The notes beneath the pieces were generated by a model. The model worked only from the letters and a program-made list of their open reading frames with translations. It had not been told where the DNA came from and searched no databases. The position numbers were made by a program, and so were the translations under genes. From Speluncibacter jeojiensis (GTDB lineage: Bacteria > Actinomycetota > Actinomycetes > Mycobacteriales > Mycobacteriaceae), in the NCBI RefSeq assembly GCF_029589495.1, contig NZ_JAAIVF010000002.1, positions 434,001 to 498,000 on the forward strand: a DNA stretch of 64,000 nucleotides, in the 5' to 3' direction. Of the stretch, positions 55,894 to 64,000 are shown piece after piece. The stretch's first letter is position 1, and each line of letters begins with the position of its first letter.

Positions 55894-58641
55894 CTATCCG
55901 CCGGCGATCTCGAGCGCCTTGGTCGTGTAGACCCGGTAGCCCAGTTCCGGCCGGTAGCCGTGCACCTCGGGGGTGTCCAGGCTGCGCAGGAACGACACGA
56001 TCTGGCGGCTGAACATCTGCCCGGGCACCAGCACCGGGAAACCTGGCGGGTACGGGGTGACGAAGGTCGCCGACACCACCGCGTCGCCGGCATCGAGCTT
56101 CTCGTCGACCTCGTCCGGGGTCAGGTACTCGCAAAGGTTGTCGTCGTAGGCGAGGAAGAACGCGCGGCGCACGTCGCCGTCCGGCGTCGGTTCCGCAGCG
56201 CCGTCGTTCTCGAGGAAGGCCGGGTGGAATCCGCTGAAGTCCGGCAGCGGCGCCGAGGAACTGGTCAGCCGGACGACCGCGTTCTCGTGCATCGCCCGCT
56301 CGGTCAGGCTCATGTCGGCGATCCGGTCGTCGAGTTCGTGCGCGAGCTTGACCAGCACCTCCACCAGGTAGGCGACCGAACTGCGCGTGGTGCCGATGTT
56401 GGTCATGAACAGCACGGTGTTACGCGAGGTCTTGTTGATCTGCACGCCGTAGCGGTCCATCAGCTCGGCGCGTTTGAAGGTGTCGCCGTCGATCCCGGTG
56501 GCCCCGATGTACAGCGTCACCCGCGACGGGTCGAGCACGAATTCGTCTTGCCCCCAAGCTGTTTCCATGTTGTGCAGCCCCGACCGCAGCGGCTGGCCGA
56601 TGCCCGCCGGACGGAACTGCCCGGGGATCAGCTCGACCGTCGTCAGGCAGTGCATGTATTTGCGCAGCAGCGGATGGTTGTCGATGGCGTCGCGCAGTTG
56701 CATCGCGTTCTCGACCTGCCGCTGCACCAGCTCGACTCCCTCGAGCGCGGCCTGCCGGCGACCCACGTCGAGCGAGGCGAGGATCTGATAGTTCGGCGAG
56801 GTGGACGTGTGCGTCATGTACGCCTCGTGGAACGTCTCCTCGACCTTCTGGTCGAAGTCCTGGTCGAACACGTGGATCATCGATCCCTGCCGCAGCGACG
56901 TGAGCGTCTTGTGGGTCGACTGGGTGGCGTAGACGCGCACCCGCGCCCGCGCCGGATCGGGCATCAGCCGCCGGTCCAGCAGCGCGTCGTCGTCGAGGCC
57001 CGCGATCTCCTCCGCGTAGTGGTCGTAGTCCTCGCGGGACCCGGGTCGGCGCAGCCGCTCGCGCACCGCCGCCGCCGCGTGCATCGCGGTCCGCCGACGG
57101 TAGACGTGGTGGAACCGCGCGAACCCGAACCAGGCCTCGTCCCACAGGAACGCGAGGTCGGGCTTGATCGCCAGGCATTCCTCGATCACCCGCTCGACGT
57201 CGTAGACCACGCCGTCGAAGGTGCAGTTGGTCAGCATGACGAGCTTGACGCGGTCCAGCTTGCCGGCGCGACGCAGCGCCAGCAGCCGGGCCTTGATCTC
57301 CCGGATCGGCACCGCGCCGTACATCGAATACCGGTTGAGCGGATAGGCGTCCAGGTAGGTGACCTGCGCGCCCGCGAGCATCAGCCCGTAGTGGTGCGAC
57401 TGGTGACAGTTCCGGTCGACCAGCACGATGTCACCGGGCGCGAGCAGGGCCTGCACGACGATCTTGTTGGCGGTCGAGGTGCCGTTGGTGACGAAGTACG
57501 TCTGCCGCGACCCGAACGCCTTGGCCGCCAACTGCTGCGCCTCGCGCAGCGGACCGGTCGGCTCGAGCAGCGAGTCCAGCCCGCCGCAGGTGGCGGACGT
57601 CTCCGCCAGGAACACGTCGAGCCCGTAGAAGTCGACCATGTCGCGGATCCAGTGCGAGTTGATGATCGACTTGCCCTGCGAGATCGGCAGCGCGTGGAAG
57701 ACCCCGGTCGGCCGGTGACTGTATTCGCGCAGCGCGCTGAAGAACGGCGTGCGGTACCGCGCGGCGATGCCGTCGAGCAGGCTCAGGTGCAGGTCCAGCG
57801 ACCCCTCCCCCGCATGGAAGACCCGCCGGAAGTCCTGGCCGAGCCGTCCGGCCAGCCCCTCGACCTCGATCTCGGTCATCAAGTACAGGTCCAGGTCCGG
57901 CCGTGTCTCGGTGAGGGCGCGGGCGAGCAGCCGCACCCGCTCCTCGGTAGTCGGCGCCGCCAGGTCCGCGGCGACGTCGGCGGCGACCAGGCTGGTCAGC
58001 GACGACGCGTGCTGCCCGGAACGGTGGGTGAACTGGCGACGGATCACGCAGGCCTGCAGGCCGACGTTGACGCGGGTCGCAATCAGCGCGTCCTCGGCGC
58101 TGCCGACGATCACCAACTCGTACACGAACTGGTCGTCCGGACGGCGCCAGCGGCGCAGCTCGCGGCGCAGCGCCCGCTCCTGGGCCTCGGTCATCGCCTC
58201 GACGACGAGCACCTCGAAGTACGGGCGCGTCGGCGCGTCCTCCGTCGCCTCGTGCTCGGCGGGCGCGTCGTCGAGTCCCTCGAGGTCGCCGGACACGGGG
58301 GCGAGCGTGCCGTCGTGCCGGTAGGACTCGGTGGTCAGCGCCCGATTCACCTGGGCGACGGTGCGCGCGAACCGGGCGTGGTCGCCGGAGGCGAACAGCC
58401 GCTGGATCCGGGCGAAGCCGCGGGCGCCGGGGAACGCCCAGTAGCGCTCGACCGGCTGCAACTGCGCCAGCATCGCCTCGACCGTCTCGGTCAGCATCGA
58501 CAGCGGCCGGTCCGTCGACACACCTCCCGCGAGCCGGACGGCCGCCTCCTCGAGCCGGCACCACTCGTCGGCGCGGTACTGCCAGACACTGTTGTAGGCC
58601 CGTAGACCGTGGCGCAGCACCTGCGGACTGACCTTGACCAT
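55894..58641 (-). CDS. Orn/Lys/Arg decarboxylase, large PLP form
   Basis: 915 residues from ATG 58641, preceded by GGGAGG. An N-terminal response-regulator-like wing region (FEVLVVEAMTEAQERALRRE; ELVIVGSAEDALIATRVNVG) precedes the PLP fold-type-I core: TYFVTNGTSTANKIVVQALL, DRNCHQSHHYGLMLAGAQV, Asp in LAFLWDEAWFGFARFH and PLP-Lys in YATQSTHKTLTSLRQGSMIH. The C-terminal domain ends GFPVLVPGQMFSRQIVSFLR. It decarboxylates a basic amino acid to a polyamine or contributes to acid resistance; the substrate cannot be fixed. It is longer than the 710-755-residue enterobacterial enzymes because of the N-terminal region. Confidence 0.85.
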   Translation of the reverse strand: MVKVSPQVLRHGLRAYNSVWQYRADEWCRLEEAAVRLAGGVSTDRPLSMLTETVEAMLAQLQPVERYWAFPGARGFARIQRLFASGDHARFARTVAQVNRALTTESYRHDGTLAPVSGDLEGLDDAPAEHEATEDAPTRPYFEVLVVEAMTEAQERALRRELRRWRRPDDQFVYELVIVGSAEDALIATRVNVGLQACVIRRQFTHRSGQHASSLTSLVAADVAADLAAPTTEERVRLLARALTETRPDLDLYLMTEIEVEGLAGRLGQDFRRVFHAGEGSLDLHLSLLDGIAARYRTPFFSALREYSHRPTGVFHALPISQGKSIINSHWIRDMVDFYGLDVFLAETSATCGGLDSLLEPTGPLREAQQLAAKAFGSRQTYFVTNGTSTANKIVVQALLAPGDIVLVDRNCHQSHHYGLMLAGAQVTYLDAYPLNRYSMYGAVPIREIKARLLALRRAGKLDRVKLVMLTNCTFDGVVYDVERVIEECLAIKPDLAFLWDEAWFGFARFHHVYRRRTAMHAAAAVRERLRRPGSREDYDHYAEEIAGLDDDALLDRRLMPDPARARVRVYATQSTHKTLTSLRQGSMIHVFDQDFDQKVEETFHEAYMTHTSTSPNYQILASLDVGRRQAALEGVELVQRQVENAMQLRDAIDNHPLLRKYMHCLTTVELIPGQFRPAGIGQPLRSGLHNMETAWGQDEFVLDPSRVTLYIGATGIDGDTFKRAELMDRYGVQINKTSRNTVLFMTNIGTTRSSVAYLVEVLVKLAHELDDRIADMSLTERAMHENAVVRLTSSSAPLPDFSGFHPAFLENDGAAEPTPDGDVRRAFFLAYDDNLCEYLTPDEVDEKLDAGDAVVSATFVTPYPPGFPVLVPGQMFSRQIVSFLRSLDTPEVHGYRPELGYRVYTTKALEIAGG

Positions 58642-58824
58642 GGCGGCCTCCCGGCGGCTCGACCCCGACAGCGGATCGCGCAGCGCGCACGGCCGCGCGG
58701 TTCGGTGGACGTATCCAGCGTGCTCCCGACCGCTCTGACCAGGCAAGAAAACGACGATGTTCGTCGTCGGTCGGCGGTACGAGGCGGTGCCGGAATATCT
58801 GGTGGGTGGTAGTGTTGAGACAAC

Positions 58825-58842
58825 TAGTTGAATAATCAACTA
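58825..58842. promoter_or_regulatory. RosR/MarR-type operator before the pirin gene
   Basis: TAGTTGA-ATAA-TCAACTA, extended by C/G to 8-bp arms, 18 bases before the pirin ATG. GTTG-AGA-CAAC (58814-58824) abuts it. Same architecture as the site before yceI at 31598. Confidence 0.6.
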
Positions 58843-58859
58843 GAAGACAGGAGCAACCG

Positions 58860-59833
58860 ATGCCGGCGATCACCGCACCCGACCAGTTGGCACTCCCCCG
58901 GATCGGCGCACCCCGCGCCGACGCCGCCGAGCGCCCCGTCTACTCGGTCACCACCGCACCCCGCGGCTTCGAGGGCGAGGGCTTCCCCGTCCGCCGCGCC
59001 TTCGCAGGGATCGACCTGGCCCACCTCGACCCTTTCATCCACATGGACCAGATGGGTGAGGTGCAGTACGCGCCCGGCGAGCCCAAGGGCACCCCGTGGC
59101 ACCCGCACCGCGGCTTCGAGACCGTCACCTACATGATCGACGGGATCATGGAGCACCAGGACTCCAACGGCGGCGGCGGCACGATCGGCGGCGGCGACAC
59201 CCAGTGGATGACCGCCGGCGGCGGCATCCTGCACATCGAGAAGCCGCCGGAACACCTCGTCGTCAGCGGCGGACTGTTCCACGGCGTCCAGTTGTGGGTG
59301 AACCTGCCCCCGACAACAAGATGGCCGCGCCGCGCTACCAGGACATCACCGGATCGAAGGTCAGCCTGCTCACCACCGACGACGGCGGATCGCTCGTGCG
59401 CGTGATCGCCGGCGAGGTCGACGGCCATCACGGACCCGGCTCGACCTACACGCCGATCAGCCTGGTGCACGCGACCATCGCGCCGGGGGCACGCCTGGTG
59501 CTGCCGTGGAACCAGGAGTTCAACGCGCTCGCCTACGTGCTCGCGGGCGACGGCGCCGTCGGCGCCGAGCGGCGTCCGGTGCACATGGGCCAGATGGCGG
59601 TCTTCGGCAAGGGAGACTTCCTCGAGATCTCCGCGGCCGACGCGCAGGACTCACGCACCGACGCGCTGGAGATGTTCATCCTGGGCGGCAAGCCGATTCG
59701 CGAACCGGTCGCCATGTACGGACCGTTCGTAATGAACACCAAGGCCGAACTGCTCGAGGCGTTCGAGGACTACGAGGCGGGCCGGCTCGGGTCGATCCCC
59801 GCCGCCCACGAGAGCGTCACCGACGGCGACTGA
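58860..59833 (+). pseudogene. Pirin-family protein, frameshifted
   Basis: The N-terminal cupin (58860 onward) has the pirin metal site in TPWHPHRGFETVTYMIDGIM and the continuation EHQDSNGGGGTIGGGDTQWM then GILHIEK. After VQLWVNLPP the frame leaves homology. The C-terminal cupin (KMAAPRYQDITGSKVSLLTT; WNQEFNALAYVLAGDG; ILGGKPIREPVAMYGPFVMN) continues in the other forward frame to 59833. One or four bases are missing at the CCCCC run 59307-59311. It starts after ACAGGAG. Without the shift it would be an ordinary iron-binding pirin, possibly quercetinase-like. A homopolymer sequencing error is a real alternative. Confidence 0.8.
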
Positions 59834-59914
59834 CAGGAGTAGGCCGAGCCCGCGCCACTGCGCGGGCATCGGCCCATCGGCCGGACCGCTACGCTCGACT
59901 CCGGAGGAACCCAC

Positions 59915-60679
59915 GTGACCACACCCATCATCGACGTCCGCCGCGCCGGCGACCGTCCGCGCACGAAGATCGACTGGCTCGACTCGAACCACTCGTTCTC
60001 GTTCGGCCACCACTACGACCCCGACAACACCCATCACGGGCTGCTGCTGGTCAACAACGACGACATCGTGGTGCCCGGCCAGGGGTTCGAGACCCACCCG
60101 CACCGCGACATGGAGATCGTCACCTGGGTGGTGCGCGGGTCGCTGGTGCACCAGGACTCCATGGGTCACTCCGGCGTGATCTACCCGGGCCTGGCGCAAC
60201 GGATGAGCGCCGGCACCGGCATCTTGCACTCGGAGAAGAACGACTCCTGGCGGCTGTCCGGCGCGAACGCCGACGAGCACGACGAGCCGGTGCGGTTCGT
60301 CCAGATGTGGGTGGCCCCCGACACCGCAGGCATCGAACCCGGCTATGAGCAGGTCGAGATCGACGACGAACTGCTCAGCGGCGCACTGGTTCCCGTCGCC
60401 TCCGGCATGCCGCAGCACGCCGGACAGTCGGCGATCACGATCCGCAACCGCTACGCCGCGATGTATGTGGCGCGGCTGCAGCCCGGCCACGCCGTGACTC
60501 TCCCCGACGCTCCGTTCGTGCACGTGTTCGTCGCACAGGGCAGCGTGGACTTCGAGGGCGCCGGCCGACTCGACCAGGGTGACGCGGTGCGCCTGACGAA
60601 CACCGGCGGACAACGGGTTTCGGCCTCCGAGCCCGCCGAGATCATCGTCTGGGAGATGCATGCGCGGCTCGGGAACTGA
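59915..60679 (+). CDS. Pirin-family bicupin, YhhW-type
   Basis: 254 residues from GTG 59915 after GGAGGAACCC. The metal site is in FETHPHRDMEIVTWVVRGSL, followed by HQDSMGHSGVIYPGLAQRMS then GTGILHSEKND, and the YhhW-type region VRFVQMWVAPDTAGIEPGYE. It probably oxidises aromatic or flavonoid compounds or acts as a redox-sensitive regulator. It follows the broken pirin by 81 bases and overlaps the dioxygenase-like gene by 20 bases. It is likely the functional pirin of the pair. Confidence 0.85.
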   Translation: MTTPIIDVRRAGDRPRTKIDWLDSNHSFSFGHHYDPDNTHHGLLLVNNDDIVVPGQGFETHPHRDMEIVTWVVRGSLVHQDSMGHSGVIYPGLAQRMSAGTGILHSEKNDSWRLSGANADEHDEPVRFVQMWVAPDTAGIEPGYEQVEIDDELLSGALVPVASGMPQHAGQSAITIRNRYAAMYVARLQPGHAVTLPDAPFVHVFVAQGSVDFEGAGRLDQGDAVRLTNTGGQRVSASEPAEIIVWEMHARLGN

Positions 60680-61505
60680 CGACGGACGGGCCCGACGATT
60701 CGGCCGCCGACGGGTACTCGCCGTCGGCGGCGCCGTCGGGCTGTCCGGACTGATCGCCGCCTGCTCGTCGGGCCGGTCTCCCGGCCCCGGCGCGACAGAA
60801 GCGGCGACCACGCCCGACGTACCGGCGCTGCTGACCCGAGCGCCGCAGTGCGTCGCGATACCCGAGCAGACGCAGGGACCGTACTGGTTCGACGTCGACT
60901 CGATCCGCAATGACATCCGCGAGGGCCGACCTGGATCGCGGTTCGATCTCGTTGTGCGCGTGCAGGACACGGCGTCCTGCACCCCTCAGGGCGGCGGCGC
61001 CATCCCGAACGCGGTGGTCGAGCTGTGGCACTGCGATGCGAGCGGCGCCTACTCCGGGTTCGAGTCGTCCTCGCGCTCCGCGAACGACGGCGCGCCCCCG
61101 GAGCAGGCACCCGCGCCCGGCAAGGTCGAGGTGTCGCATGGCTCGTACAGCGAGGGCAACGGCTTCTTCGCGCCCACCGACCACGACACCTTCCTGCGCG
61201 GCGCGCAGGTCACCGACGGTGCGGGTGTCGTCCGCTTCACCACGGTCTTCCCGGGCTGGTACACGGGCCGGACCACACACATCCACCTCAAGGTGCACAT
61301 CGACCGGCAGACCGTGCGCACCACCCAGCTGTACTTCGACGAGGCCCTGATCGACGCGATCTACGCCACCGACCCCTACAACCTGCACACCGGACGCGAG
61401 CGCAACGTCACCAACGCCACCGACGCGATCTTCGACCCGCTTGGCCTGGTCACCGTCGTCCCCACCGCCGACGGCCACCTCGGCGCCGTGAACATCGTGG
61501 TCTAG
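60660..61505 (+). CDS. Tat-exported lipoprotein of the intradiol dioxygenase family
   Basis: 281 residues. A Tat-type signal with lipobox (RARRFGRRRVLAVGGAVGLS then GLIAACSSG) is followed by the intradiol dioxygenase beta-sandwich: TQGPYWFDVDSIRNDIREGR, NAVVELWHCDASGAYSGFES, and TVFPGWYTGRTTHIHLKVHI, which carries the Tyr and two His iron ligands. Another Tyr ligand is in the first segment. Extracellular members may cleave catechol-type rings or only share the fold. It overlaps the pirin gene end by 20 bases, pointing to a joint role on aromatic compounds. Confidence 0.82.
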   Translation: MRGSGTDDGRARRFGRRRVLAVGGAVGLSGLIAACSSGRSPGPGATEAATTPDVPALLTRAPQCVAIPEQTQGPYWFDVDSIRNDIREGRPGSRFDLVVRVQDTASCTPQGGGAIPNAVVELWHCDASGAYSGFESSSRSANDGAPPEQAPAPGKVEVSHGSYSEGNGFFAPTDHDTFLRGAQVTDGAGVVRFTTVFPGWYTGRTTHIHLKVHIDRQTVRTTQLYFDEALIDAIYATDPYNLHTGRERNVTNATDAIFDPLGLVTVVPTADGHLGAVNIVV

Positions 61506-61535
61506 CCGACCCATACGACTGGCTACGCTGAAGTC

Positions 61536-62285
61536 GTGCCCGAGTCCCAGCCCAGCGACGACCAACCGGTCGACGGCCGACGGCTGCGGTACGCGGGCCG
61601 GCGCGAGCAGCTGCTCCGGGCGGTCACCGACTACGTGCTCGAACACGGGACCACGGCGGTCGCGATGCGGCCGCTGGCCAAGGCCGTCGGCGTCTCACAC
61701 GCCGCGCTGCTGCACCACTTCGGTTCCAAGAACGAACTGCTCTCCACCGTCGTCGAGAACCTGCGCCGCGAGTCGATGCCGGCCGAGCTGGCCCACTTCG
61801 CCACCGCCGGCGCCGGCGAGATCGACCCCACCGAGGTGATGCGGGCCTGGTGGGCCGCGCGCACCGCGCCGGACGAGTTGCCGCGGTTCCGGCTCACCCT
61901 CGAGGTGTTCGCGCAGGCACTGCTGGAGCCGGACGAGCACCGCCGGTTCCTCACGCACTTCGTCGACGACTGGCTGACCGCGTTCGAGCGCATCGTGCTG
62001 CGGGCCGGGTGCCCGCCGGATCAGGCCTCGCTGTACGCGACGCTCGTGCTGGCCCAGATCCGCGGGCTGCTGCTGCACCTCCTCGCCACCGGCGACCGCG
62101 CGCACGTCGACCGGGCCTTCGACCTGTTCGTCGACGAGAACCGCGCGCGGATGCGCCGGTGGCGCGAGGGTCAGCTACCCGAGCTGCCCAGCAGGGTGCC
62201 GACCGCGCCGGCGCTCGCGGTGCCGGCACTGCCCGAGACCGACCCGGAGCCGCCCGCGCTGCCGAAGCCCGGCGCCGGGGTCTGA
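61536..62285 (+). CDS. TetR-family regulator with Pro-rich tail
   Basis: 249 residues from GTG 61536. HTH: GRREQLLRAVTDYVLEHGTT then PLAKAVGVSHAALLHHFGSK. The C-terminal ligand domain is followed by a low-complexity tail (PALAVPALPETDPEPPALPK). That tail is encoded within a 115-base overlap with the 3' end of the convergent lipase gene. It follows the dioxygenase-like gene by 30 bases and may be its regulator; GACCGRTCGGT sites at 63.5 kb before the lipase could also be targets. Confidence 0.8.
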   Translation: MPESQPSDDQPVDGRRLRYAGRREQLLRAVTDYVLEHGTTAVAMRPLAKAVGVSHAALLHHFGSKNELLSTVVENLRRESMPAELAHFATAGAGEIDPTEVMRAWWAARTAPDELPRFRLTLEVFAQALLEPDEHRRFLTHFVDDWLTAFERIVLRAGCPPDQASLYATLVLAQIRGLLLHLLATGDRAHVDRAFDLFVDENRARMRRWREGQLPELPSRVPTAPALAVPALPETDPEPPALPKPGAGV

Positions 62286-63466
62286 CCGGCGAACAGCTTC
62301 TGCACGAACGGAACGCTGTCGGGCAGCGACGCGGCCATGGTGCCGCTGTGGTCGGTCGGATAGGTCTTGAACGTCACCGGCTGGTGGTTCGCGACCAGCC
62401 GGGTGCCGAACAGCAGCGTCGCCGGCATGACGATGTCGGTGTCCTTGAGGCCCTGGCCGATGAGGAACGGCTTGTCGTAACCGCTCTCCGGCACGCCCAT
62501 GTAACTCGAGAGCAGGCCGTTCGCGTTCAGCGACGAGAGCGGCTTGGTCAGCAGCGATGACAGCACCGTGCCCTTGATCTCGTTCTCGAAGGGCTCCAGG
62601 CACATCGTCGACGCCTTCTGCAGCCACTGCTTGCCGGTGGCGTTCAGGTAGGACGGGACGTTCAGCTCCGGGTGCGAGACATTCAGTCCGGCAAGGATGT
62701 ACATGCCGTAGGCGGTCATGCCCGCGGGCAGCGCGACCGGCGGGAAGCCCGGCGCGAACGTCGCGACGATGCTCTCGATGTAGGCGGGCACTCCGGTACC
62801 GACCGCGCCGCGGTAGTCGAGCCCGGGACCGCCGAACTCGGTGGCGTACCGCGCGGTCGTGATGGCCGCGCCGCCGCCCTGCGACTGCCCGATGACGACC
62901 CACTTGTTCGACAGGCTCGAGTCGAGGTTGCGCCCGGCCTTGACCATGTCGACCACGTTGTGGGCCTCGACCTTGCCGTCGAGGTACGGCATCACGCCCG
63001 GGTTGCCGACGAACGCGTAGTCGGTGGCGACGATGGCGTAGCCCTTGGACATCCAGGTGCCCAGATAGTCCATGTCGCGGTCCCGCGCGGCCGGTCCGGC
63101 GACCGACGGCGCGCAGTCCGGGGCGAGGCCGACGGTGCCGTGCGCCCACGAGAGCACCGGCCAGCCGCCTGCCGGCGGGGCGCCCTTCGGGACGTACACG
63201 GCGCCGGTCGTCTGCACGGGTGCGCCGTCGGGCCCGGTGGACCAGTAGGTAACCCGATCCGCCTGCCCGGTGCCGGGGATCCACAGGTTGCTCGCGAGCG
63301 GCGTGCTGGAGACGACGGTCCCGGGGGTGGCGTCGGGCGCCGCGGACGCGGTGGTCGCGGGCAGCACGGCACCGGCGACGGCGATCCCCAGGGCCGTGCA
63401 CGCCGTCACGGCGCGCCATCTCAGGGACCGCCCGCCGGCGCGGGGTCTTCCGTGGATACGAGGCAT
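62171..63466 (-). CDS. Secreted lipase, LIP family
   Basis: 431 residues. Signal peptide AVTACTALGIAVAGAVLPAT then TASAAPD, cleaved near ASA. The LIP fold has WPVLSWAHGTVGLAPDCAPS, nucleophile elbow GQSQGG in KWVVIGQSQGGGAAITTARY, Asp in QGLKDTDIVMPATLLFG and His in YPTDHSGTMAASLPD. The C-terminus is a Gly/Ser-rich tail (GFGSAGGSGSVSGSAGTASA). It probably degrades extracellular triglycerides. The tail is antisense to the TetR gene's 3' end for 115 bases. Two GACCG-RTCGGT repeats lie upstream. Confidence 0.82.
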   Translation of the reverse strand: MPRIHGRPRAGGRSLRWRAVTACTALGIAVAGAVLPATTASAAPDATPGTVVSSTPLASNLWIPGTGQADRVTYWSTGPDGAPVQTTGAVYVPKGAPPAGGWPVLSWAHGTVGLAPDCAPSVAGPAARDRDMDYLGTWMSKGYAIVATDYAFVGNPGVMPYLDGKVEAHNVVDMVKAGRNLDSSLSNKWVVIGQSQGGGAAITTARYATEFGGPGLDYRGAVGTGVPAYIESIVATFAPGFPPVALPAGMTAYGMYILAGLNVSHPELNVPSYLNATGKQWLQKASTMCLEPFENEIKGTVLSSLLTKPLSSLNANGLLSSYMGVPESGYDKPFLIGQGLKDTDIVMPATLLFGTRLVANHQPVTFKTYPTDHSGTMAASLPDSVPFVQKLFAGQTPAPGFGSAGGSGSVSGSAGTASAGAVGTLLGSSGS

Positions 63467-63495
63467 GACGCAGCTCTTTTCTCTCTCTGGTCCGA

Positions 63496-63541
63496 ACCGA
63501 TCGGTCGATCGTCACGATAGGAGTTGCATTACCGACCGGTC
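63496..63541. promoter_or_regulatory. Paired TetR-type operators before the lipase gene
   Basis: ACCGATCGGTC (63496-63506) and ACCGACCGGTC (63531-63541) differ by one base and lie 35 bp apart. On the minus strand TTGACC in the second and TATCGT 18 bases on could be the promoter, so binding would block transcription. Confidence 0.5.
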
Positions 63542-63604
63542 AAGCAAAATGCCCGGTCCCGTGGGCCGCTGAAAGAATCGGCATCCTGGTGTAAGGATGA
63601 AACG

Positions 63605-64000
63605 GTGACCACCGCAGCGCAGTCCGATTCGATCAAGTCCGGCATCGACCTCACCCACCTCGACCCGGCCACCCGGCCACAGGACGACCTGTTCGTCCAC
63701 GTCAACGGGCGTTGGCTGACCGATCACGAGATCCCCGCCGACCGCGCCGTCGACGGCGCCTTCCGGACCCTCTACGACCGCGCCGAGGTCGACGTGCGCT
63801 CGATCATCGAGTCCGCGGCCGACGCCGACGCCGAGCCCGGTTCGATCACCCGCAAGATCGGCGACCTCTACGCCAGCTTCATGGACACCGACGCGGTCGC
63901 GGCGGCCGGGCTGGCCCCGCTCGAGCAGGAGCTCGCCCAGGTGCGCGCCGTCGCCGACCGCGACGAGCTGGCTGCACTGCTGGGCAGGCTGCAGCGGGTC
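63605..64000 (+). CDS. M13-family metallopeptidase, N-terminal part
   Basis: 132 codons from GTG 63605 (AAGGATG upstream) run to the window edge. The N-terminus SGIDLTHLDPATRPQDDLFV then HVNGRWLTDHEIPADRAVDG is the M13 (neprilysin/PepO) signature of DDLFxHVNGxW, and KIGDLYASFMDTDAVAAAGL fits the helical N-terminal domain. The zinc motif HExxH would lie outside the window. It lacks a signal peptide, like mycobacterial Zmp1. It probably degrades oligopeptides. Confidence 0.85.
   Translation, partial: MTTAAQSDSIKSGIDLTHLDPATRPQDDLFVHVNGRWLTDHEIPADRAVDGAFRTLYDRAEVDVRSIIESAADADAEPGSITRKIGDLYASFMDTDAVAAAGLAPLEQELAQVRAVADRDELAALLGRLQRV

Overview
The window is high-GC actinobacterial DNA with many GTG starts. 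It fits the order Mycobacteriales (Gordonia, Rhodococcus, Nocardia or a relative). Supporting genes are type VII secretion (ESX/EspC-like) small proteins, an LpqN-like protein, secreted LIP-type lipases, Rv1318c-type membrane cyclases, a lipoprotein PBP of the Rv2864c type, and NDMA-dependent alcohol dehydrogenase. The genus cannot be fixed from sequence reading alone. No rRNA, tRNA or CRISPR array was seen. All homology calls come from reading the sequence; no database was searched. Layout. 1-3.1 kb is accessory DNA: a partial gene running off the left edge with an apparently leaderless promoter, an excisionase-type HTH plus PIN toxin-antitoxin pair under a 22-bp perfect palindrome, and two unrecognised proteins. 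3.1-6.1 kb is an ESX-type operon: EspC-like protein, WXG-domain alpha/beta hydrolase, lipoprotein. An IS3-family element with 25-bp inverted ends follows at 6.3-7.6 kb. 7.7-11.4 kb has a PucR-type regulator with an esterase, then an HTH/zeta-toxin module whose toxin is broken. 11.5-24.5 kb is lipid and carbon metabolism: secretory lipase, ceramidase-like hydrolase, AI-2E-type permease, HAMP adenylate cyclase, flippase-like protein, acetoacetyl-CoA synthetase, KstD-like flavoprotein, TetR regulator and LLM-class oxidoreductase. 24.6-26.9 kb has an FCD regulator divergent from a LeuA that lacks the leucine-sensing domain. 26.9-29.7 kb is a second ESX-type operon, on the minus strand. Its effector shares the N-terminal domain of the first module but ends in a glycine-zipper region, and a polytopic membrane protein is encoded immediately downstream. 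30-41.5 kb holds a second HAMP cyclase, YceI, the NDMA-ADH/aldehyde dehydrogenase pair, several small enzymes and membrane proteins, a POT peptide transporter, and YeiH with a LysR regulator. 41.4-51.2 kb has a PBP-lipo homologue that has lost its catalytic residues, an ABC-F protein behind a possible three-codon leader ORF, and a 1834-residue single-chain acyl-CoA carboxylase. 51.4-64 kb contains two DHA2 exporters with metal-type (CsoR-like) and MarR-type operator arrays, a large Orn/Lys/Arg decarboxylase, a frameshifted pirin gene, a second pirin, a Tat lipoprotein of the intradiol dioxygenase family, a TetR regulator overlapping a secretory lipase, and the start of an M13 metallopeptidase. 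Main points of interest. (1) The two ESX modules (3372-6063 and 26874-29716) look like a polymorphic effector system: one conserved N-terminal trafficking domain joined to unrelated C-termini, each with its own EspC-like partner and downstream envelope proteins. The second resembles a membrane-active toxin with a membrane immunity protein. (2) The PBP-lipo homologue is apparently catalytically dead. (3) Several operator arrays are unusually clear: RosR-like sites before YceI and pirin, three CsoR-type sites at 52.9 kb, a 15-bp-phased ATGC-N4-GCAT array at 55.4 kb, and nested 18-bp repeats at 21.3 kb. (4) Two genes (zeta toxin, pirin) are interrupted by frameshifts that could be real decay or sequence errors.
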